Positions 1 to 9,994 are shown, counted from the first letter of the stretch. The stretch is 34,122 bases of DNA from Clostridia bacterium (GCA_017938795.1 JAGBAV010000005.1:1-34122); one strand, 5' to 3'. The notes: generated by a model not told the origin, from the sequence alone. Made by a program: numbers and translations.

Positions 1-3000
1 CTCCAGCGTGAAGGTGAAGACCTCGCCCTCAGCCGGCTCCCTGCCGTCCACCGTCTTGCTCGCCGACAGCACGATCTGCGTGCCGTCGATGATGTGCTCG
101 TTGTCGAACACCACCGCGTCCGCCTCCGCGCCGTCGCGCTTGATCGAGGTGATCTGCGCATTCAGGCGGTAGTCCTCGCCGACGGTCACCGTCACCGTCA
201 CGGTATACACCGACGGGTCGGTCTCGTAGCCGTCCTGCGCCTGCTCCGTGATCGTGTAGACATGCTCGCCCTCGTCGCCCTCGCTGTAGGTGATCGGGTC
301 GAATGTCACCATGCCGCCCGCGTTCTGCTTCGTCTGGCTGACGCCGTCACCCGTCAGGGCAAAGGTGAAGACCTCGCCCGCGGCGGGCTCCCTGCCGTCC
401 ACGCGCTTCTGCGCCGTCAGGACGATCTGCGTGCCGTAGATCACGTGTTCGTTGCCGAACACCACCGCGTCCGCAGCTTCGCCGTCGCGCTTGATCGAAG
501 TGACCTGCGCGCTCAGCTCGCCGCCAGCCAGCTCGACGGTGACCGTCACGGTATACACGGACGGATCGGTCTCATAGCCGTCGGCTGCGTTCTCCGTGAT
601 GGTATAGGTATGCTCGCCGATATCGGCAAGCGTGTAGGCAATCGGGTCAAAGGTGACCGTACCGCCGACGTTCTGCTTCGTCTGGCTGACACCGTCGCCC
701 GTCAGGGTGAAGGTGAAGACCTCGCCCTCCGCGGGCTCCCTGCCGTCCACGGTCTTCGCCGCCGTCAGGATGATGGAGCCGGTCGGCGCGAAGGTATTGG
801 TGATGACGAAGCCGGTCACGTCGCCCTCGATTTCCACGGTATACACGGTGTTCTCCGGCATCACCTCGCGGACGCCGTAGACATAGGCCCTGCCGCTGTG
901 ATCCTTCTGCGGAACCTTCGCGAAGGTCATCGTCATCGGCCACGCATAGTAGTCAACGCCGTCCACCGTGACCTCGGTCCGCTCGAAGTCGACCAGCGCA
1001 TAATCCTCGCCGTCGCGCGTGAGCCAGACGCGGAAGGACGCCGGATGGATCGTCGCTGCCTCGCTCTTGCGCAGCAGGTAGCGGTTGTTCGCCTCGTCGG
1101 CGGTGAGCATCTCCGCGCCCTCGGCATCCACCCAGATCTTCTTCACCGGGATGGAGATCTCGTTGCCCTCCTCGCCGATCTGCACGTCGCCGTTGCTGGC
1201 GATACCGCCGCCGTAGCCGTTGGCCGCGCTGTTGCCGCTGATCATCACGCCGTCCGCCGCGGTGTACGCCGCCTGCGCGGCAGAGATAGCCGCCGCGTCC
1301 GGCGCGCTGTCGAGCTTGATGAAGGCCTCCGCGCCGGTCAGCCTGTTGGAGACGACGCGCTCACCGTTCTCATCCTTCCAGTTATACGCGCCGCCGCCGA
1401 GCATGGTCTCGCTGAGAATAATCTCCGACGCGCCGCGATACTCAGAGAAGCCCGCGCCGGTGTAGATCTCCCTGCCGCCGTCGCTGGCGCTGTTGCCGTA
1501 GAGGGCCGCCGCGCTCTGGTTGAACATCTCAATTGAGGACGTCTCGCAGCCCGCATAGGCGCCGCCGCTCTTCGCACTGTTGTCGGTGACGATGGCGTTC
1601 TTCAGGATAAGAAGACCATCTTTCGCCGCCGTGCCGCCCGTGTAGATGCGCCCGCCGTTGACATAGATGCCGCCGCCGGCGAACTTATGATGGGTGGACA
1701 TATTGCCGGTGAAGCTGCCGCCGGAGATCGTCGCTGTGCTCTCGCACTGGATGAACAGGCCGCCGCCGCTGTCCGAAGAGGTGTTGTTCGCAATCGTGCC
1801 GCCGGTCATGGTCATGCCGCAGGGCTGCGCCGGATCCGCCGCGACGCCCAGCGCAATGCCGCCGCCCCAGTTATAGGACGTATTGCCGCTGATCTCGCCG
1901 CCGGTCATGGTGATGGTCGAGGCATAGTTGACCATCACGCCGCCGCCCGCGCCCTTGGTGTTATCATCCGGGCTGGCGGCGATATTGCCGCTGATGCTGC
2001 CCGACTTGATTTCAATCTGCGATTTCTGCGCGTAGATGCCGCCGCCGTTGAAGGCCTGATTGCCTGTGATCGTGCCGCCGTCCAGCGTAATCTTCGCGTT
2101 CTGCGCGGACACCGCGCCGCCGTAGGTCTCCTCGTTCGCCGCGCCATACCGGTTGTTCTGCAGCACCGCGCCGGTATTGATATTCAGCGTGCCGCCGTTC
2201 ACATCGACGATGGAGCCCTTCGCCGTGACGGAGGACTTGCTGCCATCCAGCACGATATTCTCCAGCGTCAGCGTGCCGCTCACGCTCACCATATCGCCCT
2301 TGAAGCCCGGATAGCGCATCATGGTCTTGCCTTCCGGCAGGGTCCATGTCTGCGTATTGCGCACAGGCACGGTGCCCAGCACATAGATGCCGTCGAACTT
2401 GCTGTTCGCCGCGAGCACCTCCGCCGCCTTCGCGAAGGTACGCACGGGCTTGCCCACGCTCAGGCCGTCGTTGTCGTCGCTGCCGTTTACGCCGTCGATA
2501 TACACGCCGTCCAGCACCCGGCTGTCCGCAACGACGCGGCCCTTGTCGTCCGCCTTGATCTCCACAACCATTCCGGCCTCCTCCACGGAGACCTTCGCCG
2601 CCAGCGCGCTGAGCGTCTCGCCGGTATACGGGAGGATCAGCGGAACGGGCGCGGTGTTCGTGCCCGCGTTGAGCACAGCGATCGTGTCCTTATACAGCGC
2701 CAGCTGGAGCGGGCCGGTGACGTCGTCGTCCGCCGTCATCGTGCAGTTGATGCCCAGCGTGATGCTGTCGATCTGCGCATCGCCCTTCAGGTCAAAGTCG
2801 GAGGTGTTGGTGACGATATGCCCGGTGGTCATGCTGCCCGTCGGGTCAACCGTCAGCTTGCCGTAATTGATGATCGCATTCGCCGTGCTCATGGTCGTTC
2901 CGCTTCCGGTCAGGGTCAGGCTGCCGCCCTCCTCCACCTGCAGCGCATAGGTATTGCTGCCGTCGAGCGTGCGCCCGTTCAGGTCGAGGGTCACCTTCCC

Positions 3001-4650
3001 CTTGACCTCGACGCTCTCGATGATGGTCTTGGGCGTCTTGCCGTCCTCGCCCGCGATCAGGCGGATGGTATCCCCGGAGGACGCGGCGTCCATCGCCTCC
3101 TGCACAGAGGGATACGCCGTATTCGTGTTCACGTTCAGCGCAACATTGCGGAGCGTGCCGATCTTGGCGGTGAAGCCGCGATACACCCTCGCCAATGTAT
3201 TATTGATGGCGCCCACGGTCGCGGTACCGGTCATCCATGTGTATCCCTCAAACGTCCTGCTGCCGTCCTTCATATTGGCGGCCGCCATGATGTCATTGGG
3301 ATACGAGCTGCTGAACATATTCTGCACAAAGAAGATGTCATGTTCGCCGGAGCTGTTGCTGCCGGTCGTTTTGTTGCCGTAGATCGCGCTGCCGCTGCCG
3401 GAGGGCATCTTCAGGTTATCATAGTAATCAAAGCCCACGCCGCCGATCTGCGATCCGCGGTTGCCAGTGATCGCAGAATTCTTCATATGAAGCGTGCTGT
3501 ATGCGCCAACCCATGCGCCGCCGCAGCCCTTCGTGCCATTCTCCGCGCTGTTGTTATAGACGCGCGTGTTGGTCAGGGTGACCGTCGCCGCCTTATTGCT
3601 GCTGTTGCTCACGAACAGGCCGCCGGCCGTGCGGGCGGTCGAGGGGCTGGCGTTGCCGCTGACGCTGCAGCCGTTCATCGTCATGGTACCCACGGCATAC
3701 AGTCCGCACGCCGCGTTGTCCTTCACGCTGCTGTTGGTGAAGCTCACGGTGCTGGGGTTCAGAATGGCCGCCATGCCATAGATGCCGGAGGTATACACCG
3801 CAGCGCCGGACGCCGCCGCCTTGGTCACGGTGTTCCCGCTGATGGTCGTGCCGTTCACCGTCAGCTTCGCCCCGGTATTGGCCGCGCCGCTGAAATAGAC
3901 CGCGCCCCAGCGCGGCGCTTTGTTGCCGCTGATCTCGCAATCCGTGAGGGAAACATTCAGCGTCTTGCCCGAGGCGGCATACGCCGTGATCGCGCCCGCG
4001 CTCGCGCTGGTCGCAGCAGCATCATAGCAGGAGGTCACCTCATTGCCGGTGAAGGCGCAGTCCTTCATGATGATCGAGGCGCTGCTGTGCGTGCCGCCCG
4101 TCACAGGGTCCTTCGCCGGCGCCGTCGTATCCAGATAGGTATAGATCGCGCCCGCGGTATAGCTGTCCCTCGCAGTTCCCGCCGCCGGCTTATTCCCGCT
4201 GAAGGTGAGGTTTTCACCCGTCAGGGTCGCGTCGCCGAGATAGACGGTGAACTTCTTGTCCGCCGTAACGCCGGTGAGCGTGCCGTTCTTCATCGTGACA
4301 TTCCAGCCGCCGATGATATGGACGAACGACGCCGTGTTCTTGTCATTCGCCGACGTCAGGGTATAGTTGTCCATCTCCAGCGTCACCTTGATTGCATCGG
4401 TGCGCAGGGTGGTCCCGTCCGCCTGATAGCCGGGGAAGATGATGTCCTCCGTCACATCGCGGAGCATGACAATGGTATCCCCGTCCTTCGCCGCGTTGAT
4501 CGCCGCCTGCAGCGTGGCATAGCTCTGGCTGCCGATCTGCGCAGCATCCCCTCCTGCCGCAAGCGCGCCGGACACACAGGCCATCATCAGCAGCAAAGCC
4601 ATGACGACCCTCAGCAGCGATACGAATCTTTTCCTCAGCATGTTTCTCAT
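1..4650 (-). CDS. Large sortase-type surface adhesin, beta-helix plus Cna-B and pilin isopeptide domains (C-terminus outside window)
   Basis: The frame is open for 1550 codons from the ATG at 4650 to the window edge. The start MRNMLRKRF is followed by a hydrophobic core ending near ALAAG, a signal peptide. A second ATG at 4641 is equally possible; AAGAGG lies 9 nt before it. Residues about 35-1160 are a long run of short Gly/Asn/Thr-rich repeats (SGN..T..GGG type) typical of right-handed parallel beta-helix adhesins. Residues about 1167-1287 are a Cna-B-like domain ending in VITNTF. From about 1291 there are two complete Spy0128/FctA-like pilin domains and the beginning of a third (K in TAQKRVDG, E in YTITE, N in FDN or FGN), which in this family form internal isopeptide bonds. 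It is a paralogue of the gene at 4952-9871. The sorting signal is not visible. Probably a wall-anchored adhesin; the ligand is unknown. Confidence 0.85.
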   Translation of the reverse strand, partial: MRNMLRKRFVSLLRVVMALLLMMACVSGALAAGGDAAQIGSQSYATLQAAINAAKDGDTIVMLRDVTEDIIFPGYQADGTTLRTDAIKVTLEMDNYTLTSANDKNTASFVHIIGGWNVTMKNGTLTGVTADKKFTVYLGDATLTGENLTFSGNKPAAGTARDSYTAGAIYTYLDTTAPAKDPVTGGTHSSASIIMKDCAFTGNEVTSCYDAAATSASAGAITAYAASGKTLNVSLTDCEISGNKAPRWGAVYFSGAANTGAKLTVNGTTISGNTVTKAAASGAAVYTSGIYGMAAILNPSTVSFTNSSVKDNAACGLYAVGTMTMNGCSVSGNASPSTARTAGGLFVSNSSNKAATVTLTNTRVYNNSAENGTKGCGGAWVGAYSTLHMKNSAITGNRGSQIGGVGFDYYDNLKMPSGSGSAIYGNKTTGSNSSGEHDIFFVQNMFSSSYPNDIMAAANMKDGSRTFEGYTWMTGTATVGAINNTLARVYRGFTAKIGTLRNVALNVNTNTAYPSVQEAMDAASSGDTIRLIAGEDGKTPKTIIESVEVKGKVTLDLNGRTLDGSNTYALQVEEGGSLTLTGSGTTMSTANAIINYGKLTVDPTGSMTTGHIVTNTSDFDLKGDAQIDSITLGINCTMTADDDVTGPLQLALYKDTIAVLNAGTNTAPVPLILPYTGETLSALAAKVSVEEAGMVVEIKADDKGRVVADSRVLDGVYIDGVNGSDDNDGLSVGKPVRTFAKAAEVLAANSKFDGIYVLGTVPVRNTQTWTLPEGKTMMRYPGFKGDMVSVSGTLTLENIVLDGSKSSVTAKGSIVDVNGGTLNINTGAVLQNNRYGAANEETYGGAVSAQNAKITLDGGTITGNQAFNGGGIYAQKSQIEIKSGSISGNIAASPDDNTKGAGGGVMVNYASTITMTGGEISGNTSYNWGGGIALGVAADPAQPCGMTMTGGTIANNTSSDSGGGLFIQCESTATISGGSFTGNMSTHHKFAGGGIYVNGGRIYTGGTAAKDGLLILKNAIVTDNSAKSGGAYAGCETSSIEMFNQSAAALYGNSASDGGREIYTGAGFSEYRGASEIILSETMLGGGAYNWKDENGERVVSNRLTGAEAFIKLDSAPDAAAISAAQAAYTAADGVMISGNSAANGYGGGIASNGDVQIGEEGNEISIPVKKIWVDAEGAEMLTADEANNRYLLRKSEAATIHPASFRVWLTRDGEDYALVDFERTEVTVDGVDYYAWPMTMTFAKVPQKDHSGRAYVYGVREVMPENTVYTVEIEGDVTGFVITNTFAPTGSIILTAAKTVDGREPAEGEVFTFTLTGDGVSQTKQNVGGTVTFDPIAYTLADIGEHTYTITENAADGYETDPSVYTVTVTVELAGGELSAQVTSIKRDGEAADAVVFGNEHVIYGTQIVLTAQKRVDGREPAAGEVFTFALTGDGVSQTKQNAGGMVTFDPITYSEGDEGEHVYTITEQAQDGYETDPSVYTVTVTVTVGEDYRLNAQITSIKRDGAEADAVVFDNEHIIDGTQIVLSASKTVDGREPAEGEVFTFTLE

Positions 4651-4726
4651 CCTCTTACCCTTTGTCCTGTCATGCGCGTCTGCCATTCCCTTTTCAGGCA
4701 GACATACGCGCCCCAATATGCTGTAT

Positions 4727-4755
4727 AGTTTAATCTTCCATCCAATATGCGTCAA
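4727..4755 (-). promoter_or_regulatory. Sigma-A promoter of the first adhesin
   Basis: On the minus strand TTGACG (4755-4750) is followed by a 17-nt spacer and TAAACT (4732-4727). The transcript would have a leader of about 70 nt before the ATG at 4650. The neighbouring adhesin has the same layout (TTGACG-N17-TACACT). Confidence 0.6.
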
Positions 4756-4900
4756 TATCTTCCATATATTGTGTTGATATATTTACATTTATCGTTCATG
4801 TATTTACACTATTACATAATTATGTAATTTATATGTTAAGGGATTTCATATTTTAATTACATTTGCTTGATATATGATCTCTGTCCATGAGTCCGGCGGC
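4756..4900. other. AT-rich intergenic leader with a perfect 16-bp palindrome
   Basis: This stretch between the two adhesin genes is strikingly AT-rich next to its GC-rich surroundings and holds no gene. It contains the perfect palindrome TTACATAATTATGTAA at 4812-4827 and a 12-mer (TTTATCGTTCAT, 4788-4799) whose reverse complement occurs upstream of the second adhesin at 10010-10021. Both are candidate regulator sites for the first adhesin. Confidence 0.5.
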
Positions 4901-4940
4901 AAAAAAGAACCGCGCGGATCACTCCGCGCGGTTTTTCGCT
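4901..4940 (-). terminator. Intrinsic terminator of the second adhesin
   Basis: An 11-bp stem (4908-4918 with 4923-4933, AACCGCGCGGA / TCCGCGCGGTT) closes a TCAC loop. On the minus strand it is followed by CTTTTTT (4907-4901). A decayed copy lies at 10241-10270 next to the adhesin relic. Confidence 0.9.
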
Positions 4941-4951
4941 GATTCAGATAT

Positions 4952-7900
4952 TCAGGCCGCCCTGCGCTTCCTCATCATCACGAGGCCGGCCGCCGCGCCA
5001 AGGCACAGCAGCGCATACAGCGCCATGCTGCTCTCGTCGCCGGTCTTCGGGACAACGTCCTCCTTCTCGCGCTCGTTGCGGAAGAGGATTTCATTCCCCT
5101 CGCCTCCGCGGATGCTCTCCACCCGCGCCGCGAGGCTGCCGTCTGCATTCTGCTCCACGGCGACGACCACGGTATACACCGTCTCGTCGGTGATGTAGCC
5201 CGCAGCCGCCTCCTCATGGATCGTGTAGGTGAAGCGCCTGCCCGCATCGCGGCCGGTGTAGCCGATCGGATCGAAGACGATCTCGCCGCCCACGTTGCTC
5301 GCCGTCATGTCCACGCCCTCGCCCAGCAGGCGGAAGGTGAAGACCTCGCCCGCAGCAGGCGCATCGCCGTTGACCGTCTTGCGCGCGGTCAGGCGGATCT
5401 CCGCCTCGGGGATGGTGTTCTCAAAGAGAACCGCGTCCGCCTCCGCGCCGTTCCGCTTGATCGAGGTGATCTGCGCGTTCAGCGCATAATCCTCGCCGAC
5501 GGTCACCGTTACCGTCACGGTATACACGGACGGGTCGGTCATGTAGCCGGCCTTCGCCTGCTCCGTGATCGTGTAGACATGCTCGCCCTCGTCGCCCTCG
5601 CTGTAGGTGATCGGGTCGAAGGTGACCGTGCCGCCCGCGTTCTGCTTCGTCTGGCTGACGCCCTCGCCCGTCAGGGCGAAGGTGAAGACCTCGCCCGCGG
5701 CGGGCTCCCTGCCGTCCACGCGCTTCTGCGCCGTCAGCACGATCTGCGTGCCGTCGATGATGTGCTCGTTGTCAAACACCACCGCGTCCGCCTCCGCGCC
5801 GTCGCGCCTGATCGAGGTGACCTGTGCATTCAGCGCGCTGCCGTTCAGCGTGACGGTGACCGTCACGGTATACACGGACGGATCCGTCTCGTAGCCCTCC
5901 GCTGCGCTCTCGCGGATGGTGTAGGTATGCGTGCCGATATCGGCAAGCGTGTAGGCAATCGGGTCAAAGGTGACCGCGCCGCCGACATTCTGCTTCGTCT
6001 GACTGACGCCCTCGCCCGTCAGGGTGAAGGTGAAGACCTCTCCCGCCGTCGGGATCCTGCCGTCCACGCGCTTCTGCGCGGTCAGGATGACCGTGCCGGT
6101 CGGCGCGAAGGTATTGGTGATCACGAAGCCGGTCACGTCGCCGCGAACCTCCACGCTGTAAGCAGCGCCGGCCGGAAGCTCCTCGCGCACGGTATAGGTG
6201 TAGTTCCTGCCGTTCGCATCCTTCTTCGGCACGTCGACAAACTTCTTGGTGATCGGCCATGCGTAGTATTCCTCGCCGTCCACGGTGACGGTCTCGCGCT
6301 TGAACTCGAGGAACGTGCTGTCTTCGCCGTTGCGCACCAGCCAGACCTTGAAGGACGCCGGATGGATCGTCGCCGCAGCGCTCCTGCGCAGCAGGTAGCG
6401 GTTATTCGCCTCGTCCCTGATGAGCTCCTCCGCGAGTCCCTCATCCACCCAGAGCTTGGTGACGGGAATCTGGAGCACATCCTCCTCTTCGCCGAAATGG
6501 ACGGTGCCGTTGCTGGCGATACCGCCGCCAAAGCCGTTGGCGCTGTTGCCGCTGATCGTCAGCTGCGCAAGCGCCGAAGCGCGGTCCTTATCCGCCTGAG
6601 ACGGCGCATTGGAGAAGCTGCCGAATGCATCGTAGCGGGCAACGGAACCGGACTCAAGGCGGTTGCCATTCTTATCAATCCAGTTATACGCGCCGCCGCC
6701 GAGCATATAGTCGCTCAGCCGGACCGTCGGCTTGGCCAGATTCGAAGTCACTGTCTCAAAGAACAGCTCGTTGGATGCGGCATGCTCAGCCGTATTGGAG
6801 AACACCGCAACGCCGTCCTTGGTGAATGCATCGGTGAAGGACGTCTCGCAGCCCGCATAGCCGCCGCCGTGCGAAGCATTGTTGCCGGTGATCAGCGTGT
6901 TGCTCAGGAAGAGCTCGCCGTATTCGAAGGTTTCGTCGTTTTCCGTGGTGCGCGTGCCGTTGACGTAGAGGCCGCCGCCGGCAAAGCCGGGCATCAGCAC
7001 GCTGCGGTTTCCTGTGATGCGGCCGCCGGAGAGATAGCCCTTCGCCTCACACTGAATATAGATGCCGCCGCCCTGATAGGGCGCCTCATTGCCGCTGACT
7101 TCGCCGCCGGTCATCCTCAGCACGGAGCCAACATCCGCATAAACGCCGCCGGCAATACCGCCCACGCCCGTCTCAACCTTGCTGGCCTTGTTGCCGGTGA
7201 TCCTGCCGCCGCTCATGATAAGAGACGCCTTTTCCGTATACAGATGGATGCCGCCGCCGTATGCGGCCTCGTTCCCGCTGATCTCGCCGCCGGTCATGAC
7301 GACCTTGCCAAGGCTGTGGACAGCGCCGCCGAATCCGCTGGTGCCGGTATACTGGTTGTCGATCAGCTTCGCCCCGTCGCGGATGGTCAGCTGGCCGGAG
7401 GCGCCCACCGTCACGATCGCGCCCTGCGCCGCGACGGCGTCTCTGTTGCCGTCGATGACCACATCAGAAAGCGTCAGATCGCCGCTCACGGAGACAAGGC
7501 TGCCCTTATAGGAAGGATGGCGGAGGAGGCTCGCGCCCTCGCCCGCGTCTGCCAGCGACCAGCTCTGCGTATCCAGCACGGAGACCGCCCCTGTGATGTA
7601 AATCACGTTCACACCGCTGTTCGCCTTGAGCACCTGCTTGGCGCGGGCGAACGTACGCACGGCCTTATTCAGCGACAGGCCGTCGTTGGCGTCATTGCCG
7701 CTCTGTCCGTTCAGGAAGATGCCGGTAATGACGGCGTTCTGCGCCTGAACGTTGCCTTCCTCGTCGAATTTGACGACCACCTTGCGGCTGGAGCCCTCCA
7801 CCTCGACGCTGTTGCTCAGGCTTTCGCTCAGCGTGCTGCCGGGCTGGGGAACGACCAGCGGGACGCTCATCAGCGTGGTGCAGGCGTTCAGCTCGGCAAG

Positions 7901-9871
7901 CTGCTCATCGTCAATGGCAAAGGTCAGCTCATTGGTCACCTCTTTGCTCGCGGTCACCGTCTTGTCCTTGGCAAGGATGATCGTGCCCAGCTGTGCATTG
8001 GACAAAAGGGTGGTGTCGGAGGTATTGGCCTCGATATCCCCCACAACGGCGGACGCCTCCGTATGGAGGGTCAGCTTGCCGTTGTTGACGATCGCCGCAT
8101 TGCCGGACGCGGCGTCGATCTCGCCGTCGCCAATGATCGTCAGATCGCCGGTCCCGGCGACGGTCAGCGTCGCGCCGTGGCTGCTGTAGAGCTTCCTGCT
8201 GTTGAGGTCAAGGGTCAGCTTCTTGTCGATCACAGTGGGCTCGACAATCGTCTTCTCAGGCGCGATGGATGCACTGCGCATCAGGCCCGCGGTCTCCAGC
8301 GCCGGATCGCCGGCCACCAGCCGCAGCGTATCGCCGGAGGTCGCCTCGGAAACAGCCGTTCCGAGCGATTCATACAGCTTATCGGTCGTCAGGTTCCTGA
8401 CAATATAGCGCTTCTGGGCATAGACGGCGGTATAGGTGCGGGGCGCCGTGGCCGTATGCTCAACGCCAAGGCCGCCGTCCACATAGAGATCCACACCGTC
8501 CGCCTTGCTGTGAATCAGCCACTTGTAGCCCTTGAAGGAAACGCCGCTGTCCTGCATATCCGCCGCCGCAGGAATGGAAACCGTATTCCCGCTGCCGAAC
8601 TGATTCGAGAACGCAATATCATGGCCGGCATAGGCGTCACCGGCGGTCGTCGTGTTGCCGTAGACCGCGCCGGGCTTCTCCGCGTCAAAGACGACGTTCT
8701 TGCCGGAGGTGGTGTAGAGACCGCCGATCCTGCCGCCCGAGTTGCCGGTGATGACCGTATTGCTCAGCAGGCTCTCCGTCGTGCTGGTAGATACGCCGCC
8801 GTAGTAGGTGGCATGGCTGTTGCCGGCGATGCGGCAATCCCTGAGCGTCATGCTGGTGCCGGACGCCGTGACGCCGCCGGCGACAGAGCTTGTCGAGGGG
8901 GACTGATTGCGCAGCACCTGACAGCCGGTCATCGTGAGCGTGTCCCTGCTGTACACAGCGCCGTCGAGGTTGTCGCGGAAGATGGTATCCGTGATCTCAA
9001 TCGCCGTGTTGGAGCAGACCACAGCAGAGACCGTGGTGCCGGTCAGGGTATTGCCCTCAAACAGGCAGTCCTTAATCACGATGGGCGCGGGCTCCGTATT
9101 GTTGTTGGACATATACAGGCAGCTGTAGCGCTTGCTGGCGTTGCCCTTGAAGGTACAGCCGTCAATGGTGATCTCCAGGTTGGTCGGCTGGGTGCCGTTC
9201 CTCGCGCCCGCCGCATAGAGAACGCCGGCCGCAAGATATGTGCTGCTCTCGTACGTCGGCTTGTTGTCCTCGAAGCGGCAGTCCTTCAGATCCAGCACAG
9301 CGCCGCCATTATACGCCCCGGTCAGGGGATCCTTTGCGTAACCGCTGGACATGCTCACATAGGTGTAGATGGCGCCGGCGGTATACCGCCTCGCACTCTT
9401 GGGCATGTGTGGGCAGTTGTCCCTGAACGTGACATTCTCCGCATGGAGCTCGCCCTCGCCCAGATAGAGCGTGAACATCTTATCCGCGGTGACGCCGGTG
9501 AGCGTGCCGTTGCGGATCGTCACATCCGCGCCGGATGTGATATGGACAAAGGCGCTCAGATCCGTATCATTGGCGGACGTGAGCGTGAAGTAGTCCATCT
9601 CCAGCGTAAGGTCGGGCTTGTCCGCGCGCACATTCCCGTCCGCGTCATAGCCGGGGATCACAATATCCTCCGTCACATTGCGCAGCATGACGATGGTATC
9701 CCCGCTCTGCGACGCGTTGATCGCCGCCTGCAGCGTGTCATACCTCGTCTCCCCGATCCGGGCCGCAGGATCCCCGGCCGCATACGCGCCCGCCGCGCAC
9801 AGCAGCACGAGCAGCAGCAGCGCAAAGCAAACCGCCTTGTTCATCATCTGAGACGTCATCCTCTTATCCAT
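4952..9871 (-). CDS. Giant LPXTG-type surface adhesin with beta-helix, Cna-B and three pilin isopeptide domains
   Basis: A 1639-residue protein from the ATG at 9871 (MDKRMTSQ), chosen because AAGGGG lies 9 nt upstream; in-frame ATGs at 9925 and 9889 would lengthen it. A signal peptide (core ALLLLVLLCAAGAYA) comes first, then about 1100 residues of Gly/Asn/Thr-rich beta-helix-like repeats such as MTGGEISGN. A Cna-B-like domain follows at about 1136-1256, then three Spy0128/FctA-like domains (about 1260-1371, 1373-1489, 1490-1601), each with the Lys, Glu and Asn expected for an isopeptide bond. It ends with VPKTG (1607-1611), a hydrophobic segment and MRKRRAA, so a sortase should anchor it to the wall. 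No sortase gene is in the window. It parallels the truncated gene to its left. Probably host or fibre adhesion; the target is unknown. Confidence 0.92.
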   Translation of the reverse strand: MDKRMTSQMMNKAVCFALLLLVLLCAAGAYAAGDPAARIGETRYDTLQAAINASQSGDTIVMLRNVTEDIVIPGYDADGNVRADKPDLTLEMDYFTLTSANDTDLSAFVHITSGADVTIRNGTLTGVTADKMFTLYLGEGELHAENVTFRDNCPHMPKSARRYTAGAIYTYVSMSSGYAKDPLTGAYNGGAVLDLKDCRFEDNKPTYESSTYLAAGVLYAAGARNGTQPTNLEITIDGCTFKGNASKRYSCLYMSNNNTEPAPIVIKDCLFEGNTLTGTTVSAVVCSNTAIEITDTIFRDNLDGAVYSRDTLTMTGCQVLRNQSPSTSSVAGGVTASGTSMTLRDCRIAGNSHATYYGGVSTSTTESLLSNTVITGNSGGRIGGLYTTSGKNVVFDAEKPGAVYGNTTTAGDAYAGHDIAFSNQFGSGNTVSIPAAADMQDSGVSFKGYKWLIHSKADGVDLYVDGGLGVEHTATAPRTYTAVYAQKRYIVRNLTTDKLYESLGTAVSEATSGDTLRLVAGDPALETAGLMRSASIAPEKTIVEPTVIDKKLTLDLNSRKLYSSHGATLTVAGTGDLTIIGDGEIDAASGNAAIVNNGKLTLHTEASAVVGDIEANTSDTTLLSNAQLGTIILAKDKTVTASKEVTNELTFAIDDEQLAELNACTTLMSVPLVVPQPGSTLSESLSNSVEVEGSSRKVVVKFDEEGNVQAQNAVITGIFLNGQSGNDANDGLSLNKAVRTFARAKQVLKANSGVNVIYITGAVSVLDTQSWSLADAGEGASLLRHPSYKGSLVSVSGDLTLSDVVIDGNRDAVAAQGAIVTVGASGQLTIRDGAKLIDNQYTGTSGFGGAVHSLGKVVMTGGEISGNEAAYGGGIHLYTEKASLIMSGGRITGNKASKVETGVGGIAGGVYADVGSVLRMTGGEVSGNEAPYQGGGIYIQCEAKGYLSGGRITGNRSVLMPGFAGGGLYVNGTRTTENDETFEYGELFLSNTLITGNNASHGGGYAGCETSFTDAFTKDGVAVFSNTAEHAASNELFFETVTSNLAKPTVRLSDYMLGGGAYNWIDKNGNRLESGSVARYDAFGSFSNAPSQADKDRASALAQLTISGNSANGFGGGIASNGTVHFGEEEDVLQIPVTKLWVDEGLAEELIRDEANNRYLLRRSAAATIHPASFKVWLVRNGEDSTFLEFKRETVTVDGEEYYAWPITKKFVDVPKKDANGRNYTYTVREELPAGAAYSVEVRGDVTGFVITNTFAPTGTVILTAQKRVDGRIPTAGEVFTFTLTGEGVSQTKQNVGGAVTFDPIAYTLADIGTHTYTIRESAAEGYETDPSVYTVTVTVTLNGSALNAQVTSIRRDGAEADAVVFDNEHIIDGTQIVLTAQKRVDGREPAAGEVFTFALTGEGVSQTKQNAGGTVTFDPITYSEGDEGEHVYTITEQAKAGYMTDPSVYTVTVTVTVGEDYALNAQITSIKRNGAEADAVLFENTIPEAEIRLTARKTVNGDAPAAGEVFTFRLLGEGVDMTASNVGGEIVFDPIGYTGRDAGRRFTYTIHEEAAAGYITDETVYTVVVAVEQNADGSLAARVESIRGGEGNEILFRNEREKEDVVPKTGDESSMALYALLCLGAAAGLVMMRKRRAA

Positions 9872-9965
9872 TCTTCCGTACCCCTTCATCCCATTGTTGA
9901 AGCGAAATACATACCCTTTGCACAATCACGCGCACAGTCTGTATATTATTAAGAATTACACGGAA

Positions 9966-9994
9966 AGTGTACCCCTATTCGATGTTTTCGTCAA
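9966..9994 (-). promoter_or_regulatory. Sigma-A promoter of the second adhesin
   Basis: On the minus strand TTGACG (9994-9989), a 17-nt spacer and TACACT (9971-9966) lie about 95 nt upstream of the chosen start. The -35 box and spacing are the same as in the paralogous promoter at 4727-4755. Confidence 0.6.

Noticed and set aside
5216-9952. A 1578-codon open frame on the plus strand, antisense to the whole second adhesin, and a similar one at 1687-4728.
   Set aside because: The products are Arg/His/Ala-rich with no domains. Such frames arise because GC-rich repeated codons of the real gene avoid stops on the other strand; the minus-strand frame has the signal peptide, domains and sorting signal.
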